Source: Saccharothrix syringae
Lineage (GTDB): Bacteria > Actinomycetota > Actinomycetes > Mycobacteriales > Pseudonocardiaceae
DNA: 64,000 bases
Direction: 5' to 3'
Assembly: GCF_009498035.1 (NCBI RefSeq)
Contig: NZ_CP034550.1
Location: 9,238,001 to 9,302,000 of the forward strand
Position numbers and translations under genes: made by a program. This document shows, piece by piece, positions 27,556-37,720 of this stretch (position 1 is the first letter of the stretch; each line of letters begins with the position of its first letter). The notes beneath the pieces were generated by a model. The model was not told the DNA's origin. It did not search any database and saw nothing but the letters and a program-made list of their open reading frames with translations.

Positions 27556-28869
27556 GGCACGAGCCGCCGCCACCACCGCGCGGCAGATCATCGCCACGTC
27601 CTCCTCGGAGGAGACGAACGGCGGCATCGTGTAGATCAGGTCCCGGAACGGCCGCAACCACACCCCGTGCTCCACCGCCGCCGCCGTGGCCGCCGCCATG
27701 TCCACCGGGTGGTCCAACTGCACCACCCCGATCGCCCCCAGCACCCGCACGTCGACCACTCCGTCGACCACTCCGTCAACCGCCCCCAACCCCCGCCGCA
27801 GCCAGCCCGAGATCCGCCCCACCTCCCCCCGCCAGTCGCGGGACAGCAAAAGCTCGGTGGACGCCAACGCCACCGCCGAGGCCAACGGGTTCCCCATGAA
27901 CGTGGGCCCGTGCGCCAGCACCGGCACCTCCCCCCGCGAGATCCCGTCCGCCACCCGCTCCGTGCAGAGCGTGGCGGCCATGGACATGTACCCGCCGGTC
28001 AACGCCTTCCCCACGCACATCACGTCAGGACTGATCCCGGCGTGGTCCGCGGCGAACAGCTCCCCGGTCCGCCCGAACCCGGTGGCGATCTCGTCGAAGA
28101 TCAGCAGCACGTCGTGCGCCAACGTCAGCTCGCGCAGCACGTGCAGGTAGCGCGGGTCGTGGAACCGCATCCCCCCGGCCCCCTGCACCACGGGCTCCAC
28201 GATCACCGCGGCCAGCTCGTCGGCGTGCCGCTCGATCAGATCCGCCAGTTCCTGCACGTAGGCCGTGTCCATCTCCGCCGGAGGAGCGGGGGCGAACACC
28301 TGCTCCGGCAGCACCCCGCGCCACAGCGAGTGCATCCCGCCCTCGGGGTCGCACACCGACATCGGCTGGAACGTGTCCCCGTGGTACCCCCCGCGCCAGG
28401 TCAGCAGCCGCCTCTTGCCCGGCCGACCCAGCGAGCGCCAGTACTGCAGCGCCATCTTCACCGCGACCTCGACCGACACCGACCCCGAGTCGCACAGGAA
28501 CACGTGCCGCAACGGCTCGGGCGTGATCTCCACCAGCCGCGCGCACAGCGCCACCGCCGGCTCGTGCGTGAGCCCGCCGAACATCACGTGGCTCATCCGC
28601 CCGAGCTGGTCGCGCACGGCCGCGTCGAGCACGGGGTGCCGGTAGCCGTGGATCGCGGCCCACCACGACGACATGCCGTCGACCAGCTCGCGGCCGTCGT
28701 CGAGCCGCAGCCGGACCCCTGAAGCCGAGGAGACCACCAGCGGCTCCAGGGTGCCCGGCATCGGCCCGTACGGGTGCCAGACGTGGGCCCGGTCGAGCTT
28801 CAGCAGCTCGTCCCGGGACAGCCCATCCCCGGAAGACCCATCACGACCGTCACGACGCAGCGGTTCCAC
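27535..28869 (-). CDS. bioA: Adenosylmethionine-8-amino-7-oxononanoate aminotransferase
   Basis: 444 residues, GTG start. It transfers the amino group of SAM to KAPA, giving DAPA. Visible: [28 protein letters not shown] (SAM/KAPA binding), [51 protein letters not shown], the PLP lysine in [16 protein letters not shown], and [14 protein letters not shown]. Near residue 370 a small tandem repeat encodes DGVVDGVVD. Its start lies 20 bp inside the P450 gene, implying translational coupling. No bioF is in the window. Confidence 0.97.
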   Translation of the reverse strand: MEPLRRDGRDGSSGDGLSRDELLKLDRAHVWHPYGPMPGTLEPLVVSSASGVRLRLDDGRELVDGMSSWWAAIHGYRHPVLDAAVRDQLGRMSHVMFGGLTHEPAVALCARLVEITPEPLRHVFLCDSGSVSVEVAVKMALQYWRSLGRPGKRRLLTWRGGYHGDTFQPMSVCDPEGGMHSLWRGVLPEQVFAPAPPAEMDTAYVQELADLIERHADELAAVIVEPVVQGAGGMRFHDPRYLHVLRELTLAHDVLLIFDEIATGFGRTGELFAADHAGISPDVMCVGKALTGGYMSMAATLCTERVADGISRGEVPVLAHGPTFMGNPLASAVALASTELLLSRDWRGEVGRISGWLRRGLGAVDGVVDGVVDVRVLGAIGVVQLDHPVDMAAATAAAVEHGVWLRPFRDLIYTMPPFVSSEEDVAMICRAVVAAARASHAQQG

Positions 28870-30085
28870 GGGGCTTGAGGCTAATCGGCAGCGAGTGCAG
28901 CCCGTGCACGAGCGTGCTCTCCCGCCACCGCAGCGTCTCCGGCTCGGCCGCCAGCTCCACGTCGAACCGGTCCAGCAGCGTCCCCACCGCGATCTCGCCC
29001 TCCAGCCGGGCCAGCGGCGCGCCCAGGCAGTAGTGGATGCCGTGCCCGAACGCCAGGTGCCCGCCCGCGGGCCGGGTGATGTCGAACCGGTCCGCGTCGG
29101 GGAACTTGTCCTCGTCCCGGTTCCCGGACAGCAGCGAGACCAGCACCAGGCTGTCCTTGGGGATCACCACGTCGCCGAGCGGCACGTCCTCGGTGGTGAA
29201 CCGGAAGGTGGCCTGGTTGATCGGCCCCTCGTAGCGCAGGAACTCCTCCACCGCGCCGGGCAGCAGCGACCGGTCGGCGCGCAGCTTCTCCAGCTGGTCG
29301 GGGTGGCGCAGCAGGCTGTAGACGCCGGAGGCGATCAGGTTGACCGTCGTCTCGTGCCCGGCCACCAGCAGCAGGAACGCCATCGAGATCAGCTCGGTGT
29401 GGTTCAGCGCGTCGCCGTCCTCGCTGGTGTGCACCAGCGCGGAGAAGAAGTCGTCACCGGGGTTGGCGCGCTTGTGCTCGACCAGCCGGGACAGGTAGGC
29501 GGCCATGCTCATGCCCGCCTCCTGGATGCGCTCCACGTTCGCCCCGCCGACCACCAGCGTGTTCGACCACTTGCGGAAGTCGTCGCGCTCGTCCAGCGGC
29601 ACGTCGAGCATCTCGCAGATGACCGTGATGGGCAGCGGGAAGGCCAGGGCCTCGATCAGGTCGACCTCGCCGCCGTCGGCCACCCGGTCCAGCAGCTCGT
29701 CGGTGATCTCCTGCACGCGCGGGCGCAGCTGCTCCACCCGGCGCGCGGTGAATGCCTTGGTGACGAGCTTGCGCAGGCGGGTGTGGTCCGGCGGGTCCAT
29801 GTTCAGCATGTGCTGCACCAAGGACTGGTCGAACTCGTTGCGCTCGGCGTCCCCGACGTGGTTGCGCTCCATCAGGTCCGGGAAGCGCTCGAAGTTCTTG
29901 GCGAAGCGCGGGTCGGCGAGCACCTGCCGACCCTCCTCGTAGCGGGTCACCATCCACGCCTTGGTGCCCCGGGGCAGCACGATCTGCTTGACGGGTTCCT
30001 GCTCGCGCAACCGGGCGTGGTAGGCGTGCGGGTCCGCGTAGTACTCGTCGCCGATGACGTCCAGCCCGGCGATCTTCTCCCCCAT
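28850..30085 (-). CDS. Cytochrome P450 coupled to bioA (CYP107-like)
   Basis: 411 residues from ATG 30085. The I-helix oxygen-binding motif is [11 protein letters not shown], the K-helix ExxR is in VEEFLRYEG, and the heme loop [15 protein letters not shown] places the cysteine ligand at C353. [27 protein letters not shown] is typical of class I actinobacterial P450s; general appearance is CYP107-like. It overlaps bioA by 20 bp as the upstream partner. In Bacillus, the CYP107 enzyme BioI makes pimeloyl-ACP for biotin, so a similar role is plausible but not shown; ferredoxin partners are not encoded nearby. Confidence 0.92.
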   Translation of the reverse strand: MGEKIAGLDVIGDEYYADPHAYHARLREQEPVKQIVLPRGTKAWMVTRYEEGRQVLADPRFAKNFERFPDLMERNHVGDAERNEFDQSLVQHMLNMDPPDHTRLRKLVTKAFTARRVEQLRPRVQEITDELLDRVADGGEVDLIEALAFPLPITVICEMLDVPLDERDDFRKWSNTLVVGGANVERIQEAGMSMAAYLSRLVEHKRANPGDDFFSALVHTSEDGDALNHTELISMAFLLLVAGHETTVNLIASGVYSLLRHPDQLEKLRADRSLLPGAVEEFLRYEGPINQATFRFTTEDVPLGDVVIPKDSLVLVSLLSGNRDEDKFPDADRFDITRPAGGHLAFGHGIHYCLGAPLARLEGEIAVGTLLDRFDVELAAEPETLRWRESTLVHGLHSLPISLKPRGTAAS

Positions 30086-30102
30086 GGAGAGCCCCTCTCC
30101 GC

Positions 30103-30149
30103 TTGAAGTCGAGCGTTGAGTTAACTCTGTTTACTCAACACAACTTCAA
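30103..30149. promoter_or_regulatory. Nested inverted repeat upstream of the P450-bioA operon
   Basis: TTGAAGT (30103-30109) pairs with ACTTCAA (30143-30149) and, inside, GTTGAGT (30115-30121) pairs with ACTCAAC (30133-30139). GAGTTAACTC (30118-30127) is itself a perfect 10-bp palindrome. This AT-rich island lies 18-64 bp before the P450 start in otherwise GC-rich DNA, so it is a good candidate for the operon's operator. It does not match the BirA or BioQ sites I know, so the regulator is unassigned. Confidence 0.6.
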
Positions 30150-30222
30150 ACGAACGAAGGGCCCTCCGTGTCCCCGCTCACGACCGGTATCACTCGATCG
30201 GCCTAATCGGTCACCGCGCCGA

Positions 30223-33200
30223 TCAGCCCAAACACCCCGGCCCGAGCAAAGCCTTCAAATCGCCCATAAGCGACGGGGTGGGGCTGACCCGCAACGCGTC
30301 GTCCAGCTTGAGCACCGTGTTGCGGCTGCTGTTGATGATGAGGTTCAGGTGCACCTCGGTGGTGCCCGGGTGCGCCCGCAGGACCTCCTTCAGCGAGGTG
30401 ACCAGCTTCGGGTCGCACCGCGACGCCGCCACCTTCAGCTTCAGCGCCTGCGAGCCCAGCTCCGACAGGTCCGGCACCACCAGGTCGTTGGCGATCAGCG
30501 AGGTCCGGTCGTCCCGCTTGGCCACCCGCGCCTTGACCAGCACGATCGCGTCCTCCGCGACCGACATGCCGTGCACCGCGTAGCTCTTGGGGAAGAACAG
30601 CACCTCGATGCCACCGGCGAGGTCTTCGAGCTGCGCCGACGCCCACGGCTCGCCGTTCTTGTTCACCCGGCGGTTCACCGACGCCAGGATGCCGCCCAGC
30701 GTGACCTGCGCGCCGTCGGGCACGTCGCCCTCCAGGATGCGCGGGATCGAGGTGTCCGAATAGGACTCCAGGATCTTCTCCACGCCGTTGAGCGGGTGGC
30801 CGGACACGTACAGGCCCAGCATCTCCCGCTCCAGGGTCAGCTGGTGCTTGGACTCCCAGTGCTCGTCGGGGATCTTGACGTCGAACACGCCGCCGACGCC
30901 CTCGTCGCCACCGCCGTCGCCGAACAGGTCGAACTGGCCGCGGGCCTCCTCCTTCTTCGTGAGCATGATCGCGTCGACCGCCTCGACGTGGACCATGTGC
31001 AGGCCCTTGCGCGGGTGGCCGAGCGAGTCGAAGGCGCCCGCCTTGATCAGCGATTCCACGACCTTCTTGTTGCAGACCGTGGCGTCGACCTTGCGCAGGA
31101 AGTCGGAGAAGTCGGTGAACCGGCCCTTCTCCTTGCGCGCCTTGATGATCGCGTCGACCACGTTCGCGCCGACGTTGCGGATGGCGCCCAGGCCGAACCG
31201 CACGTCCTCCCCGACCGCGACGAACTCGCGCTCGGACTCGTTGACGTCCGGCGGGAGCACCGTGATGCCCATCCGGCGGCACTCGGCCAGGTAGATGGCC
31301 GACTTGTCCTTGTTGTCCGAGTTCGTGGTGAGCAGGGCGGCCATGAACTCGGCCGGGTAGTTCGCCTTGAGGTAGGCGGTCCAGTAGGAGACCAGGCCGT
31401 ACGCGGCCGAGTGGGCCTTGTTGAACGCGTAGTCCGCGAACGGGACGAGGATGTCCCACAGCGTCTTGATCGCGTCCGGCGGGTAGCCGTTGTCCAGCAT
31501 GCCCTTCTCGAAGCCGGTGAACTCCTTGTCCAGGATCTCCTTCTTCTTCTTGCCCATCGCGCGGCGGAGCAGGTCCGCCTGGCCGAGCGTGTAGCCCGCC
31601 AGCTTCTGCGCGATGGCCATGACCTGCTCCTGGTACACGATCAGGCCGTAGGTCGTGCCGAGGATGTCCTCCAGCGCCTCGGCCAGCGCCGGGTGGATCG
31701 GCGTGATCTCCTGGAGCTTGTTCTTGCGCAGCGCGTAGTTCGTGTGCGAGTTCGCGCCCATCGGGCCCGGCCGGTACAGCGCGCCCACGGCCGAGATGTC
31801 CTCGAAGTTGTCGGGGCGCATCAGCCGCAGCAGGTCCCGCATGGGCCCGCCGTCCAGCTGGAACACGCCCAGGGTCTCGCCCTTCGACAGCAGCGAGTAC
31901 GTCTTCTTGTCGTCGATGCCGATCTTGTCCAGGTCGACCGGCGCCTTGCCGTTCAGCTCGATGTTCTTGAGCGTGTCGTCGATCGTGGTCAGGTTGCTCA
32001 GGCCCAGGAAGTCCATCTTCAGCAGGCCGAGCGTCTCGCAGGTCGGGTAGTCGAACTGCGTGATGATCGCGCCGTCCTGGGGGCGCTGCCACACCGGGAT
32101 GTGGTCCATCAGCGGCTCCGCGGACATGATCACCGCGCAGGCGTGCACGCCCGCGTTGCGGATCAGGCCCTCCAGGCCGCGGCCGGTGTCGATGATCTCC
32201 TTGACCTGCGGGTCCGTCTCGTACAGCGCCCGGACCTCGGCGGCCTCGGCGTACCGCTTGTGCTGCGGGTCGAAGATGCCCGACAGCGGGATGTCCTTGC
32301 CCATCACGGCCGGCGGCATGGCCTTGGAGATGCGGTCGGCCACCGCGTAGCCCGGCTGGCCGTAGAGCACGCGGGCGGAGTCCTTGATCGCCGCCTTCGC
32401 CTTGATGGTGCCGAAGGTGATCACCTGGGCGACCTTGTCGGCGCCCCACTTGTCGGTGACGTACCTGATCACGTCACCGCGCCTGCGCTCGTCGAAGTCG
32501 ATGTCGATGTCGGGCGGGCTGACCCGGTCGGGGTTGAGGAACCGCTCGAAGATCAGGCCGTGGGCCAGCGGGTCGAGGTCGGTGATGCCCAGCGCGTAGG
32601 CGATCAGCGCGCCCGCGGCCGAGCCGCGGCCCGGGCCGACCCGGATGCCGTTGGCCTTGGCCCAGTTGATGAAGTCGGCGACCACCAGGAAGTAGGACGG
32701 GAAGCCCATCTGGAGGATGACGCCGATCTCGAACTCGACCTGCTTCTCGTGGACCTCGTCCACGCCGCCCGGGAACCGCCGGCGCATGCCCGCCCAGACC
32801 TCTTCGCGGAAGTAGTCCGCCTCGGTCTTGCCCTCGGGCACCGGGTAGCGCGGCATGAGGTTCTGGAAGGCGAACATGCCGGTCGTGTCGACCTTCTCGG
32901 CGACCAGCAGGGTGTTGCGGCACCCCTCCTGCCAGGCGTCGGACGAGTCGATCGCGCGCATCTCGTCGGGCGACTTCAGGTAGTAGCCGGTGCCGTCGAA
33001 CTTGAACCGGTTCGGGTCCTGGAGCGTCTTGCCGGTCTGCACGCACAGCAGCGCCTCGTGGGCCTCGCGGTCGTCGGCGTAGGTGTAGTGCGAGTCGTTG
33101 GTCACCACGAACGGGATGGCGAGCTTCTTGGCCACGTCCAGCAGGCCGTCGCGGACCCGGCGCTCGATGTCGATGCCGTGGTCCATCAGCTCGACGAAGA

Positions 33201-33756
33201 AGTTGTCCGCGCCGTAGATGTCGCGCCACTTGGCGGCGGCCTCCAGGGCCTCCCGGTCGTGGCCGAGCCGCAGCCGGGTCTGCACCTCGCCGGACGGGCA
33301 GCCGGTGGTCGCCATCAGGCCCGCCGAGTGCTCGGCGATCAGCTCGGCGTCCATCCGCGGCCACTTGCCCAGCTGGCCCTCGGTGGAGGCCCGGCTGGAG
33401 ACCTTCATCAGGTTGTGCAGGCCCTCGTTCGTGCGGGCCCAGATGGTCTGGTGGGTGTACGCGCCGCTGGCGGACACGTCGTCCGACTTCTGGCCCGGGT
33501 CGCCCCACAGCACCCGCTGCTTGTTGAAGCGCGAGTCGGGGGCCATGTACGCCTCGATGCCGATGACCGGCTTGACCCCGGCGGCGGTCGCCTGCTTGTA
33601 GAAGTCGTAGGCGCCGTACATGTTGCCGTGGTCGGTGATCGCGGCGGCGGGCATGCCCATCCGCTCGCACTCGGCGAACATGTCCTTGAGCTTCGCCGCG
33701 CCGTCGAGCATCGAGTACTCGGTGTGCACGTGGAGGTGCACAAACGAGTCAGCCAC
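30223..33756 (-). CDS. dnaE: DNA polymerase III alpha subunit
   Basis: 1177 residues from GTG 33756, where [18 protein letters not shown] begins the PHP domain; an upstream in-frame extension lacks similarity. PHP metal ligands are intact ([18 protein letters not shown]), as expected when PHP supplies proofreading in actinobacterial DnaE1. The palm has [23 protein letters not shown] and the catalytic aspartates in [16 protein letters not shown]. The C-terminus holds the OB-fold ([37 protein letters not shown]) and a tau-binding region. This is the replicative polymerase; it is transcribed alone, divergent from the HTH gene. Confidence 0.97.
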   Translation of the reverse strand: MADSFVHLHVHTEYSMLDGAAKLKDMFAECERMGMPAAAITDHGNMYGAYDFYKQATAAGVKPVIGIEAYMAPDSRFNKQRVLWGDPGQKSDDVSASGAYTHQTIWARTNEGLHNLMKVSSRASTEGQLGKWPRMDAELIAEHSAGLMATTGCPSGEVQTRLRLGHDREALEAAAKWRDIYGADNFFVELMDHGIDIERRVRDGLLDVAKKLAIPFVVTNDSHYTYADDREAHEALLCVQTGKTLQDPNRFKFDGTGYYLKSPDEMRAIDSSDAWQEGCRNTLLVAEKVDTTGMFAFQNLMPRYPVPEGKTEADYFREEVWAGMRRRFPGGVDEVHEKQVEFEIGVILQMGFPSYFLVVADFINWAKANGIRVGPGRGSAAGALIAYALGITDLDPLAHGLIFERFLNPDRVSPPDIDIDFDERRRGDVIRYVTDKWGADKVAQVITFGTIKAKAAIKDSARVLYGQPGYAVADRISKAMPPAVMGKDIPLSGIFDPQHKRYAEAAEVRALYETDPQVKEIIDTGRGLEGLIRNAGVHACAVIMSAEPLMDHIPVWQRPQDGAIITQFDYPTCETLGLLKMDFLGLSNLTTIDDTLKNIELNGKAPVDLDKIGIDDKKTYSLLSKGETLGVFQLDGGPMRDLLRLMRPDNFEDISAVGALYRPGPMGANSHTNYALRKNKLQEITPIHPALAEALEDILGTTYGLIVYQEQVMAIAQKLAGYTLGQADLLRRAMGKKKKEILDKEFTGFEKGMLDNGYPPDAIKTLWDILVPFADYAFNKAHSAAYGLVSYWTAYLKANYPAEFMAALLTTNSDNKDKSAIYLAECRRMGITVLPPDVNESEREFVAVGEDVRFGLGAIRNVGANVVDAIIKARKEKGRFTDFSDFLRKVDATVCNKKVVESLIKAGAFDSLGHPRKGLHMVHVEAVDAIMLTKKEEARGQFDLFGDGGGDEGVGGVFDVKIPDEHWESKHQLTLEREMLGLYVSGHPLNGVEKILESYSDTSIPRILEGDVPDGAQVTLGGILASVNRRVNKNGEPWASAQLEDLAGGIEVLFFPKSYAVHGMSVAEDAIVLVKARVAKRDDRTSLIANDLVVPDLSELGSQALKLKVAASRCDPKLVTSLKEVLRAHPGTTEVHLNLIINSSRNTVLKLDDALRVSPTPSLMGDLKALLGPGCLG

Positions 33757-33904
33757 GCCAGAACCCCCTTGCAGACCACGCACGAGACACGGTTGGCGGA
33801 ACCGGCGCCACCGCACCGTCGCACACTAGTCCGACCGGGTCGGGCGCAGCCAGCCGACGGGCCGATGGCGCGGAGATCGCGACGGGCGGGTAGCGTTTGG
33901 AGGT

Positions 33905-34816
33905 GTGGTAACGCCGGATCCCGTCGACGCACGTCTGCTCGCGCTGCTCGCCGAATCCGGCCGGGCGGCGGTGCACGAGCTGGCCGCGAAGCTGGGCATG
34001 GACCCGCGCGAGGCGGCCACCCGGCTCATCACCCTCTCCGGCAGCGGCCTCCCCCTGCTGGTCGGCGTCGAGTGCGACCCGAACGGCATCCGCAAGGCGC
34101 TGGCCAACAGCGTGGCGTGGGGCAGCTACTCGGGCCCGCCCGGCTCGACCCCGGCGGGCCAGGTCAGGGGCACGCCCAGCGGCCCGTACCCGCAACAGGG
34201 CTCGGTGCGCGGCACGCCGTCCGGCCCCTACCCGCCGTACTCGCCCGCGCAGGGGCCGGCCAGCCAGCCGTTCCCGGCGCAGCCGCAGGCCGGCCCGCAG
34301 TCGGGCCCCGTCCCGGTGCCGGAGCCGATGAGCACCTGGGGCGTGCCCGGCACGTCCGGGTGGGCGCGGGGCGACCAGCAGCCCGCGCCGCGCTCCCGCA
34401 CCGGCAAGATCGGCAGCACCCTGGAGACCGAGGGCCTGGAGGGCGCCCGGTTCACCATCCAGCTGGTCGAGGTGGTGGACCCGGCCGACTTCCTGTTCAC
34501 CGCGGCCGGCTACAAGCTGGCGCCCGGTGAGCGGGCCGTGGTCGTGCACACCGAGCTGTCCAACACCGGCAAGGTGCCGTTCAACGCCCTGCCGGACATG
34601 TACCTGGTGCTGATGACCAAGACCGGGGAGACGGTCGGCAAGGCGCCGGTGTCGCTGTCGTCCCGGCCGCCGCACAAGATCGGCGTGCAGCCGGGCGAGA
34701 CGGCGGGCGGGCACACCGTCTACGTGCTGCCCGAGGACACCGGCATCTTCTCGGTCCGCTGGAGCGCCCGCCCCGAACCCGACCTGAACACCCTGGTCTG
34801 GACGATCGAGGACTAG
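33905..34816 (+). CDS. HTH domain joined by a Pro/Gly-rich linker to a beta-rich domain
   Basis: 303 residues, GTG start with GGAGG just upstream and a TAGCGT -10 at 33889-33894. Residues 1-65 form an AsnC/Lrp-like winged HTH (VDARLLALLAESGRAAVHELAAKLGMDPREAATRLITLSGSG). Residues about 75-165 are a low-complexity linker with repeats of RGTPSGPYP. From about 175 to the end is a beta-sandwich resembling DUF4352-type domains (ARFTIQLVEVVDPADFLFTAAGYKLAPGERAVVVHTELSNTGK). No membrane segment lies between them, so all parts seem cytoplasmic. This combination is unusual. It is the divergent neighbour of dnaE. Confidence 0.75.
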   Translation: MVTPDPVDARLLALLAESGRAAVHELAAKLGMDPREAATRLITLSGSGLPLLVGVECDPNGIRKALANSVAWGSYSGPPGSTPAGQVRGTPSGPYPQQGSVRGTPSGPYPPYSPAQGPASQPFPAQPQAGPQSGPVPVPEPMSTWGVPGTSGWARGDQQPAPRSRTGKIGSTLETEGLEGARFTIQLVEVVDPADFLFTAAGYKLAPGERAVVVHTELSNTGKVPFNALPDMYLVLMTKTGETVGKAPVSLSSRPPHKIGVQPGETAGGHTVYVLPEDTGIFSVRWSARPEPDLNTLVWTIED

Positions 34817-36024
34817 ACCGCCGCGGGTACCTCGTCCTCCCGCGTGATCCCGGCGTCACCCCTGGTCAGCACCGCGAACAGCACCCCGGCCAGCACGGCC
34901 GCCGACCCCATCACGGTCACCATCGGCAGCAGGCTGCCCGACCCGCCCGCGCCCACCAGCGGCGCCATCAGCCCGCCGACCAGGAACGTGAACACGCCCA
35001 GCACGGCCGACGCGCTGCCCGCCGCCTCCGGGTGCCGGGACATGGCCAGCGTCGAGGCGTTGGGCATGAGCAGGCCGACGCCGATCGTGAGCACGAACAG
35101 CGGCGGCAGGAAGGTGGCCAGGCCACCGCCCAGCAGGGCGCCGACGACCAGCCCGACCCCGCCGACCACCGCGGCCGACAGGCCCGCCTTGAGCAGCGGG
35201 CGCGGCATGACCCGGCCGGTGAGCCGGGTGTTGAGCACGCCGGCCAGGAAGACGGCCACCGAGTTCGCCGCGAACACGTAGCTGAACTGCTGCGCGGACA
35301 GCCCGAACACGCCCTGGAGCACGAACGAGGCGCCCGCGACGTAGGCGAACAGCGAGCCCAGCGCCAGCGACCCGGTGAGCACGTAGCCGACGAACTTCCG
35401 GTCCGCCAGCAGGCCGCCGAACACCCTGAGCGTGAGCAGCAGGTCGGCCGGGCGCCGCCGCTCCGGCGGCAGGGTCTCCGGCAGGTTGAGCGCGAGCAGC
35501 ACCAGCAGGACCAGGGCGAGCAGCGCCAGCACCACGAACACGCCGCGCCAGCTCGTGAACCGCAGCAGCTGGCCGCCGAGCACCGGGGCGAGCACCGGGC
35601 CCATGCCGTTGACCATCATCATCAGCGACATGAACCGGGCCATGGCCAGGCCCTCGAACCGGTCGCGGGCGATCGCCGCGGCGACCACGAACCCGGCCGC
35701 CACGCCGAGGCCCTGGAGCAGGCGCAGCCCGGAGAACGCGAGCGCGCCCGGTGCCGCCGCGCAGACCAGCGACACGACCACGTAGGCGCCGAGCCCGACC
35801 AGCAGCGGCCGGCGGCGACCCCACGAGTCGGACAGCGGGCCGGCCAGCAGCTGGCCCGCCGACAGGCCGATGATGAACGTCGTCAGCGACAGCTGCACCT
35901 GCGGCTCGCCCGTGCCGAACTCCCGGGCCATCTCCGGGAACGCGGGCAGGTAGGCGTCGATCGAGAGCGGCCCCAGGGTGCACAGCGCACCCAGCAGGGC
36001 GGCCAGGCGGGCCTTGTTGTCCAT
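34813..36024 (-). CDS. Bcr/CflA-type multidrug efflux MFS transporter
   Basis: 403 residues from ATG 36024 with GGAGGAG at good spacing. Twelve membrane helices. Drug:H+ antiporter (DHA1) features: ALCTLGPLSIDAYLPAFPEMARE in helix 1, GPLSDSWGRRRPLLVGL (motif A) and GLRLLQGLGVAAGFVVAAAIARDRFEG in helix 4, FMSLMMMVNGMGPVLAPVLGGQLL in helix 5. It exports drugs such as bicyclomycin or chloramphenicol; the substrate here is unknown. A hairpin in the leader sequesters the ribosome binding site. The stop overlaps the convergent HTH gene by 4 bp. Confidence 0.92.
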   Translation of the reverse strand: MDNKARLAALLGALCTLGPLSIDAYLPAFPEMAREFGTGEPQVQLSLTTFIIGLSAGQLLAGPLSDSWGRRRPLLVGLGAYVVVSLVCAAAPGALAFSGLRLLQGLGVAAGFVVAAAIARDRFEGLAMARFMSLMMMVNGMGPVLAPVLGGQLLRFTSWRGVFVVLALLALVLLVLLALNLPETLPPERRRPADLLLTLRVFGGLLADRKFVGYVLTGSLALGSLFAYVAGASFVLQGVFGLSAQQFSYVFAANSVAVFLAGVLNTRLTGRVMPRPLLKAGLSAAVVGGVGLVVGALLGGGLATFLPPLFVLTIGVGLLMPNASTLAMSRHPEAAGSASAVLGVFTFLVGGLMAPLVGAGGSGSLLPMVTVMGSAAVLAGVLFAVLTRGDAGITREDEVPAAV

Positions 36025-36029
36025 GGTCT

Positions 36030-36079
36030 CCTCCCCTGTTCCGGAGAAGCTTCGCAAGACGAAGCATCCGGAGGGGAGG
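36030..36079 (-). promoter_or_regulatory. Leader hairpin that masks the efflux-pump ribosome binding site
   Basis: On the minus strand the 5' arm CCTCCCCT-CCGGAT-GCTTCG (36079 downward) pairs with CGAAGC...TCCGG...AGGGGAGG (ending 36030) around a 5-nt loop, with two 3-nt bulges. The 3' arm contains most of the GGGGAGGAG ribosome binding site, which ends about 4 nt before the ATG. The structure would block translation unless opened, a layout seen in translationally attenuated resistance genes. No short leader ORF with a nearby stop was found. Confidence 0.6.
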
Positions 36080-36162
36080 CGATATGGCCCAGGTCACCAC
36101 GATTCAGCGGAATCCGTCTCAGCGGGTCCCGCCCGCCTCGGCGGCCCTTGCCCCAGGCGACT

Positions 36163-37095
36163 TCAGTGGCTGTCTTCCCGCAGCAGCTCCAGCGCGCGGG
36201 CCAGGTCGGCCGGGTACTCGCTGGTGAACTCGACCCACTGGCCGTCGGCCGGGTGGTGGAAGCCGAGCGTGCGGGCGTGCAGCCACTGCCGGTTCAGGCC
36301 CAGCCGCTTGGCCAGCACCGGGTCGGCCCCGTAGGTCAGGTCGCCGACGCACGGGTGCCGCAGGGCGGAGAAGTGCACGCGGATCTGGTGGGTGCGGCCC
36401 GTCTCCAGGTGCACGTCCAGCAGCGACGCGGCCCGGAACGCCTCGACCACCTCGTAGTGCGTGACGCTGGGCTTGCCGTTGGCCATCACGGCGAACTTGT
36501 AGTCGTGCTTCGGGTGCCGGTCGATGGGCGCGTCGATGGTGCCCTTGATCGGGTCCGGGTGGCCCTGCACCAGCGCGTGGTACAGCTTCTCGACCGTGCG
36601 CTCCTTGAAGGCGTGCTTGAGGGCCGAGTAGGCGCTCTCGCTCTTGGCGACCACCATCACGCCGGTGGTGCCGACGTCCAGCCGGTGCACCACGCCCTGC
36701 CGCTCGGCGGCGCCGGAGGTGGCGATGCGCACGCCCGCCGCGGCCAGGCCGCCCACCACCGTGGGCCCCGTCCAACCGGGGCTCGGGTGCACGGCCACGC
36801 CCACCGGCTTGTCGACCACGATCACGTCGTCGTCCTCGTGCAGGACCCGCAGGCCCTCCACGGGCACGGCCTGCACCTGCACCGGGCGCTCGGGCTCGGG
36901 GAGGGTGACCTCCAGCAGCGCGCCCGCGACCAGCCGGTCGGACTTGCCCGCCGGCTGCCCGTCCAGCGCCACGTCGCCGGACTCGGCCAGCGCGGCCGCG
37001 GCCGTGCGCGACAGGCCCAGCAGCTTGGCCAGGCCCGCGTCCACGCGCATGCCGTCCAGGCCGTCCGGCACGGGCAGGTTGCGGTAGCCGCTCAC
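36163..37095 (-). CDS. rluD: Ribosomal large-subunit pseudouridine synthase, RluD family
   Basis: 310 residues, GTG overlapping the lspA stop. An N-terminal S4 RNA-binding domain (about 15-75: [34 protein letters not shown]) is followed by the synthase domain with [15 protein letters not shown], the catalytic aspartate in [24 protein letters not shown] and [23 protein letters not shown]. It modifies uridines in helix 69 of 23S rRNA if orthologous to RluD. The lspA-rluD order is conserved across actinobacteria. Confidence 0.95.
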   Translation of the reverse strand: MSGYRNLPVPDGLDGMRVDAGLAKLLGLSRTAAAALAESGDVALDGQPAGKSDRLVAGALLEVTLPEPERPVQVQAVPVEGLRVLHEDDDVIVVDKPVGVAVHPSPGWTGPTVVGGLAAAGVRIATSGAAERQGVVHRLDVGTTGVMVVAKSESAYSALKHAFKERTVEKLYHALVQGHPDPIKGTIDAPIDRHPKHDYKFAVMANGKPSVTHYEVVEAFRAASLLDVHLETGRTHQIRVHFSALRHPCVGDLTYGADPVLAKRLGLNRQWLHARTLGFHHPADGQWVEFTSEYPADLARALELLREDSH

Positions 37096-37715
37096 TTCTT
37101 CTCCACCTTGGTGCCGTCGTAGTCGCGCTGGAGCAGGGCCATCAGCACGATCACGCCGCCGCCGACGCAGATGGCCGAGTCGGCCAGGTTGAACACGGGG
37201 AAGAAGTTGCCCCACGGGTCGAGGACCGAGATGAAGTCGACCACGCCGCCGCGCAGCGGGCCGGGCGCGCGGAAGACGCGGTCCACCAGGTTGCCGGTGG
37301 CGCCGCCGAGCACCAGGCCCAGGCCGATGGCCCAGCCGACCGACCGCAGCCGGCGCGCGATCCACAGGATGAAGCCGACCACGCTGCACGCGATCAGCGC
37401 CAGGATGACCGTCCAGCCCTCGGCCAGGCCGAACGCGGCACCGGTGTTGCGGTACAGCGGGAGGTAGAGCAGCCCGCCCAGCAGCTCGACCGGCTCGCGC
37501 CCCTCCAGGTGCTCCACCGCGAGGACCTTGGTGAGCAGGTCGAGCGCCAGCACGAGCGGCGCGATGACGGCCAGCAGGCCGACCCGGCGCTTGGGCAGCG
37601 GCTCCCCGGCCTCCCCGGGCCTCCCCGGCTCATCCGGCTCCCCCGGCCCGCCCGGCTCGTCCGCGGCGTCCGGCTCGGTGTTGGGCTCAGTGCTCACCCG
37701 GTCATTGTCCAGCAT
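37092..37715 (-). CDS. lspA: Lipoprotein signal peptidase II
   Basis: 207 residues from ATG 37715 (a GTG at 37697 would give 201). It cleaves prolipoproteins at the lipidated cysteine. The two catalytic aspartates are in [10 protein letters not shown] and [18 protein letters not shown] is the conserved loop. Four membrane helices are evident. The first ~45 residues are an acidic, Pro/Gly-rich cytoplasmic extension ([20 protein letters not shown]) absent from most homologues. It starts 5 bp after the PLP-enzyme gene and overlaps rluD, giving a three-gene operon. Confidence 0.95.
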   Translation of the reverse strand: MLDNDRVSTEPNTEPDAADEPGGPGEPDEPGRPGEAGEPLPKRRVGLLAVIAPLVLALDLLTKVLAVEHLEGREPVELLGGLLYLPLYRNTGAAFGLAEGWTVILALIACSVVGFILWIARRLRSVGWAIGLGLVLGGATGNLVDRVFRAPGPLRGGVVDFISVLDPWGNFFPVFNLADSAICVGGGVIVLMALLQRDYDGTKVEKK

Positions 37716-37720
37716 CCCCG

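Noticed and set aside
27745..27790. Short tandem repeat in bioA (GACCACTCCGTC units)
   Set aside because: In frame, two to three copies, encodes DGVVDGVVD in a surface region; ordinary slippage in a coding sequence.
30103..34530. Long plus-strand ORF opposite dnaE
   Set aside because: Composition is the reverse complement of dnaE codons in high-GC DNA (Val/Arg/His/Gln-rich); no start signals or family motifs.
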